Assembly (NCBI GenBank): GCA_002315715.1
Contig: DCHY01000012.1
Coordinates: 1-8,628 of the forward strand
DNA length: 8,628 nucleotides
Origin: Clostridiales bacterium UBA1740
GTDB lineage: Bacteria > Bacillota > Clostridia > Oscillospirales > CAG-272
Direction of reading: 5' to 3'
The position numbers and the translations under genes were made by a program. Numbering within the stretch: position 1 is the stretch's first letter; the number at the start of each line of letters is the position of its first letter. Positions 6,469-8,628 of this stretch are shown here, in pieces. The notes below the pieces were generated by a model. It was not told the origin of the DNA. It saw only the letters and a list, made by a program, of their open reading frames with translations, and made no database searches.

Positions 6469-7041
6469 ATGAAACCCATCATGGTTGAGACTTCTGCGAG
6501 ACACATTCACGTGACAGAAGAAGCCCTTGAAATCCTTTTCGGAAAAGGATACAAACTTACGAATAAGAAAGATTTGAGCCAGCCCGGTCAGTTCGCCTGC
6601 GCCGAGAAACTCAACATCGTCGGCCCCAAAGGTACCATTAAGGCATCCATCCTCGGCCCCACGAGAAAAGCAAACCAGGTTGAACTTTCCCTGACCGATG
6701 CGAGAACCATCGGCGTTTCCGCCCCCATCCGTGAGAGCGGTGACGTAGGAGGCACTCCCGGTTGCAAACTTGTCAATCCCGATACCGGTGCCGAAATTGA
6801 AATTGCAGAAGGCGTTATCGCCGCAAAACGTCATATTCACATGACCCCTGCCGACGCTGCCGAGTATGGCGTTGTCGACAAGCAGATCGTTTCCGTGAAA
6901 ATCGAGTCCGAGCGCACCACCGTTTTCGGTGACGTCGTCGTTCGTGTCAACCCGAACTTTGCTCTTGCCATGCACATCGATACCGATGAAGCCAACGCGG
7001 CTTGCGCTTTCGGCGATTGCAAAGGCACCATCATTCTGTAA
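6469..7041 (+). CDS. pduL: Phosphate acyltransferase (PduL-type phosphotransacylase)
   Basis: The enzyme exchanges an acyl group between coenzyme A and phosphate (acetyl-CoA or propanoyl-CoA to the acyl phosphate), feeding acid formation and ATP production by an acyl kinase. It is unrelated in fold to the classical Pta. The 190-residue protein carries both PduL halves. Zinc ligands expected of the family are present: His12 and His14 in ARHIH, His122 and His124 in KRHIHM, and His169 in AMHID. The KKDLSQPGQFA block (33-43) and Arg88 in PIRESGDVGG are also conserved. The protein starts directly at the catalytic domain, with no N-terminal encapsulation peptide, so it is predicted to be cytoplasmic rather than housed in a microcompartment. 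AAGGAG (6456-6461) supports the ATG. No acetate kinase gene is adjacent within the window. It is the first gene of the unit, 21 bases before the NifU-like gene with no terminator between. Confidence 0.94.
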   Translation: MKPIMVETSARHIHVTEEALEILFGKGYKLTNKKDLSQPGQFACAEKLNIVGPKGTIKASILGPTRKANQVELSLTDARTIGVSAPIRESGDVGGTPGCKLVNPDTGAEIEIAEGVIAAKRHIHMTPADAAEYGVVDKQIVSVKIESERTTVFGDVVVRVNPNFALAMHIDTDEANAACAFGDCKGTIIL

Positions 7042-7062
7042 TCTTTGAATAGGAGAAATAAA

Positions 7063-7773
7063 ATGGCAGATCTTGTTTACTCTCGCGAAGTAGAAAACAT
7101 GTGCGTCGTTGCCCAGGGCCCGAATCACGGTCCCGCACCCCTTCCCGAAGAAGGTCTTTGGATCAAGGCAAAAGACGTCAAAGACATTTCCGGTCTTACC
7201 CACGGTATCGGCTGGTGTGCTCCTCAGCAGGGCGCATGCAAACTCACCCTTAACATCAAAAACGGTATCATTCACGAAGCACTCGTTGAAACCATCGGCT
7301 GCTCCGGCATGACCCACTCTGCGGCTATGGCTGCGGAAATTCTTCAGGGCAAAACCATTCTCGAAGCCCTCAACACCGACCTTGTTTGCGACGCGATCAA
7401 CACCGCTATGCGCGAACTCTTCCTTCAGATCGTTTACGGTCGTTCTCAGTCCGCGTTCTCCGAAGGCGGCTTGACCATCGGCGCCGGTCTTGAGGATCTC
7501 GGTAAGGGTACCCGTTCGCAGGTTGGTACCATGTACGGTACCTTGGCAAAAGGCGTTCGTTATCTCGAAATGGCAGAAGGCTACGTTACGAGAATGGCAC
7601 TTGACGCAGAGGGACAGGTTATCGGTTACGAGTTCGTTAACCTCGGCAAAATGACCGACTTTATCAAAAAGGGTGACGATCCTTCCACCGCTTATGAGAA
7701 GAGCCAGGGACACTACGGCAGATTCACTGCCGAAGACGGTGCGGTCAAATACATTGACCCCCGTAAAGAGTGA
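7063..7773 (+). CDS. Divergent NifU/IscU-like iron-sulfur scaffold protein, GGGtGRT partner
   Basis: The 236-residue product resembles the NifU N-terminal (IscU-like) fold. It starts with YSREVEN and GPNHGP, like the YS-x-K-V and P-x-N-x-G start of scaffolds. It continues with Cys52 and Cys59 in WCAPQQGACKL, then IGCSGMTHSAAMAAEILQGK, where Cys80 matches the second scaffold cysteine. The third canonical cysteine is not found: the aligned stretch reads YGRSQSAFSEGG (125-136). Cys14 and Cys109 are further candidates. About 100 residues follow that ordinary IscU lacks. Canonical Fe-S scaffold function is therefore doubtful; it may bind a cluster or metal differently, or serve as a dedicated partner of the next gene. 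ATG at 7063 has AGGAG (7051-7055) upstream; a TTG in frame at 7045 precedes that site and is rejected. The gene ends 14 bases before the GGGtGRT gene, consistent with co-expression. Confidence 0.85.
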   Translation: MADLVYSREVENMCVVAQGPNHGPAPLPEEGLWIKAKDVKDISGLTHGIGWCAPQQGACKLTLNIKNGIIHEALVETIGCSGMTHSAAMAAEILQGKTILEALNTDLVCDAINTAMRELFLQIVYGRSQSAFSEGGLTIGAGLEDLGKGTRSQVGTMYGTLAKGVRYLEMAEGYVTRMALDAEGQVIGYEFVNLGKMTDFIKKGDDPSTAYEKSQGHYGRFTAEDGAVKYIDPRKE

Positions 7774-7787
7774 TAGGAGGAAGAAAC

Positions 7788-8628
7788 ATGGCATTGTTTG
7801 AAAACTATGAAAGACGTGAGGCAAAGATCCTCTCCGTCTTGAAAGAATACGGCATCGGCTCTATCGAAGAGTGCAAAGAAATCACTCTCGCCAAGGGTAT
7901 TGACTGCGACAAAATCGTCAGAGGAACCCAGCCGATTTGCTTTGAAAACGCAATTTGGGCATACACCGTCGGTGCTGCCATTGCCATCAAATCCGGTTGC
8001 AAAAAAGCCGCTGACGCCGCTGCTAAAATCGGTGTAGGTCTTCAGTCTTTCTGCATTCCCGGCTCGGTTGCCGAGAACAGAAAAGTAGGTCTTGGCCACG
8101 GTAACCTCGGCAAAATGCTTCTTTCCGAAGAAACCGAGTGTTTCTGCTTCCTTGCCGGTCACGAATCCTTCGCAGCCGCAGAGGGCGCTATCAAAATCGC
8201 ACTGAACGCCAACAAAGTCAGAGTCAATCCCCTTCGCGTTATCTTGAACGGTCTCGGCAAAGACGCCGCTATGATCATTTCCCGTATCAACGGTTTCACC
8301 TACGTACAGACCGAATTCGATCCTTACACCGAAACCGTAAAGATCGTGAAAGAAGTTCCTTACTCCAAGGGCGCACGTGCTGCCGTTCGTTGCTACGGTG
8401 CCGATAACGTTCCGGAAGGCGTTGCTATCATGAAACTCGAAAAGGTCGGCGTTTCCATCACCGGTAACTCCACCAACCCCACCCGTTTCCAGCATCCCGT
8501 TGCCGGTACTTACAAGAAATGGTGCGTCGAAAACGGCGTCAAATATTTCTCGGTTGCTTCCGGTGGCGGTACAGGCCGTACCCTTCACCCCGATAACATG
8601 GCGGCAGGTCCTTCCTCTTACGGTATGA
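7788..8628 (+). CDS. GGGtGRT family protein (3' end beyond the window)
   Basis: This belongs to the conserved family named after the motif GGGTGRT, here at residues 259-265 and followed by LHPDNMAAGP. The window shows 280 codons and ends one base into the next codon, so no stop is seen; family members run to about 330 residues. No biochemical function is established to my knowledge. Visible features are seven cysteines before residue 125 (29, 40, 51, 71, 89, 118, 120), including the closely spaced pair in CFCFLAGHES, plus a glycine-rich stretch VGLGHGNLGK (100-109). The glycine-rich motif could bind a phosphate or nucleotide, and the cysteines could hold a metal or cluster; both are inference. 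AGGAGG (7775-7780) lies seven bases before the ATG, a strong site. Codon use is strongly selective (13 of 14 Asn codons are AAC, 8 of 10 Phe are TTC), suggesting high expression. No signal peptide or membrane segment, so it should be cytoplasmic. Confidence 0.92.
   Translation, partial: MALFENYERREAKILSVLKEYGIGSIEECKEITLAKGIDCDKIVRGTQPICFENAIWAYTVGAAIAIKSGCKKAADAAAKIGVGLQSFCIPGSVAENRKVGLGHGNLGKMLLSEETECFCFLAGHESFAAAEGAIKIALNANKVRVNPLRVILNGLGKDAAMIISRINGFTYVQTEFDPYTETVKIVKEVPYSKGARAAVRCYGADNVPEGVAIMKLEKVGVSITGNSTNPTRFQHPVAGTYKKWCVENGVKYFSVASGGGTGRTLHPDNMAAGPSSYGM

Noticed and set aside
6427..7824. Minus-strand open frame of 465 codons opposite pduL and the NifU-like gene
   Set aside because: It is antisense to two well-supported genes, spans their intergenic gap, lacks family motifs, and is explained by the codon bias of the genes opposite.
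7713..8588. Minus-strand open frame of 291 codons opposite the GGGtGRT gene
   Set aside because: It is a shadow of the recognisable GGGtGRT gene with no ribosome binding site or conserved motif.

Overview
The window looks like a low-to-moderate GC member of the Bacillota, probably class Clostridia. The support is purine-rich AGGAG-type ribosome binding sites, A+T-rich intergenic DNA with sigma-A-type promoters, U-tract hairpin terminators, a TepA-type ClpP-family protease, a clostridial-style solute-binding lipoprotein, and the paired NifU-like and GGGtGRT genes, which I know mainly from anaerobic Firmicutes. I cannot assign a genus. There is no sign of phage, plasmid or insertion sequence.

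Bases 1-506 are non-coding. An intrinsic terminator (13-45) closes a transcription unit lying outside the window. It is followed by an array (65-274) in which a 10-base linker, GATGAGATAC or GATGATATAC, alternates with short perfect or near-perfect palindromes whose sequence changes while the hairpin is kept. Next comes an A+T-rich leader with two ARG-box-like sites (354-384) and a near-consensus extended -10 promoter (446-474).

Bases 507-5607 form a five-gene, same-strand unit: argG, argH, then a polar amino acid ABC importer (binding lipoprotein, permease, ATPase). Gaps are 28, 43 and 16 bases, and the last two genes overlap by 11 bases. ArgG and ArgH turn citrulline plus aspartate into arginine plus fumarate. 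The importer probably brings in arginine or a precursor such as citrulline or ornithine. The ATPase carries an insertion of about 62 residues between Walker A and the Q-loop.

Bases 5618-6398 hold a hairpin terminator shared with the convergent gene tepA (minus strand), a cytoplasmic ClpP-family serine peptidase with an intact catalytic triad.

Bases 6405-8628 hold a second plus-strand unit diverging from tepA: a clear promoter, pduL (phosphate acyltransferase without a microcompartment targeting extension), a divergent NifU/IscU-like scaffold protein, and a GGGtGRT-family protein cut off by the window edge. The last two are a conserved but uncharacterised pair. With the hairpin array, they are the best candidates here for undescribed biology.
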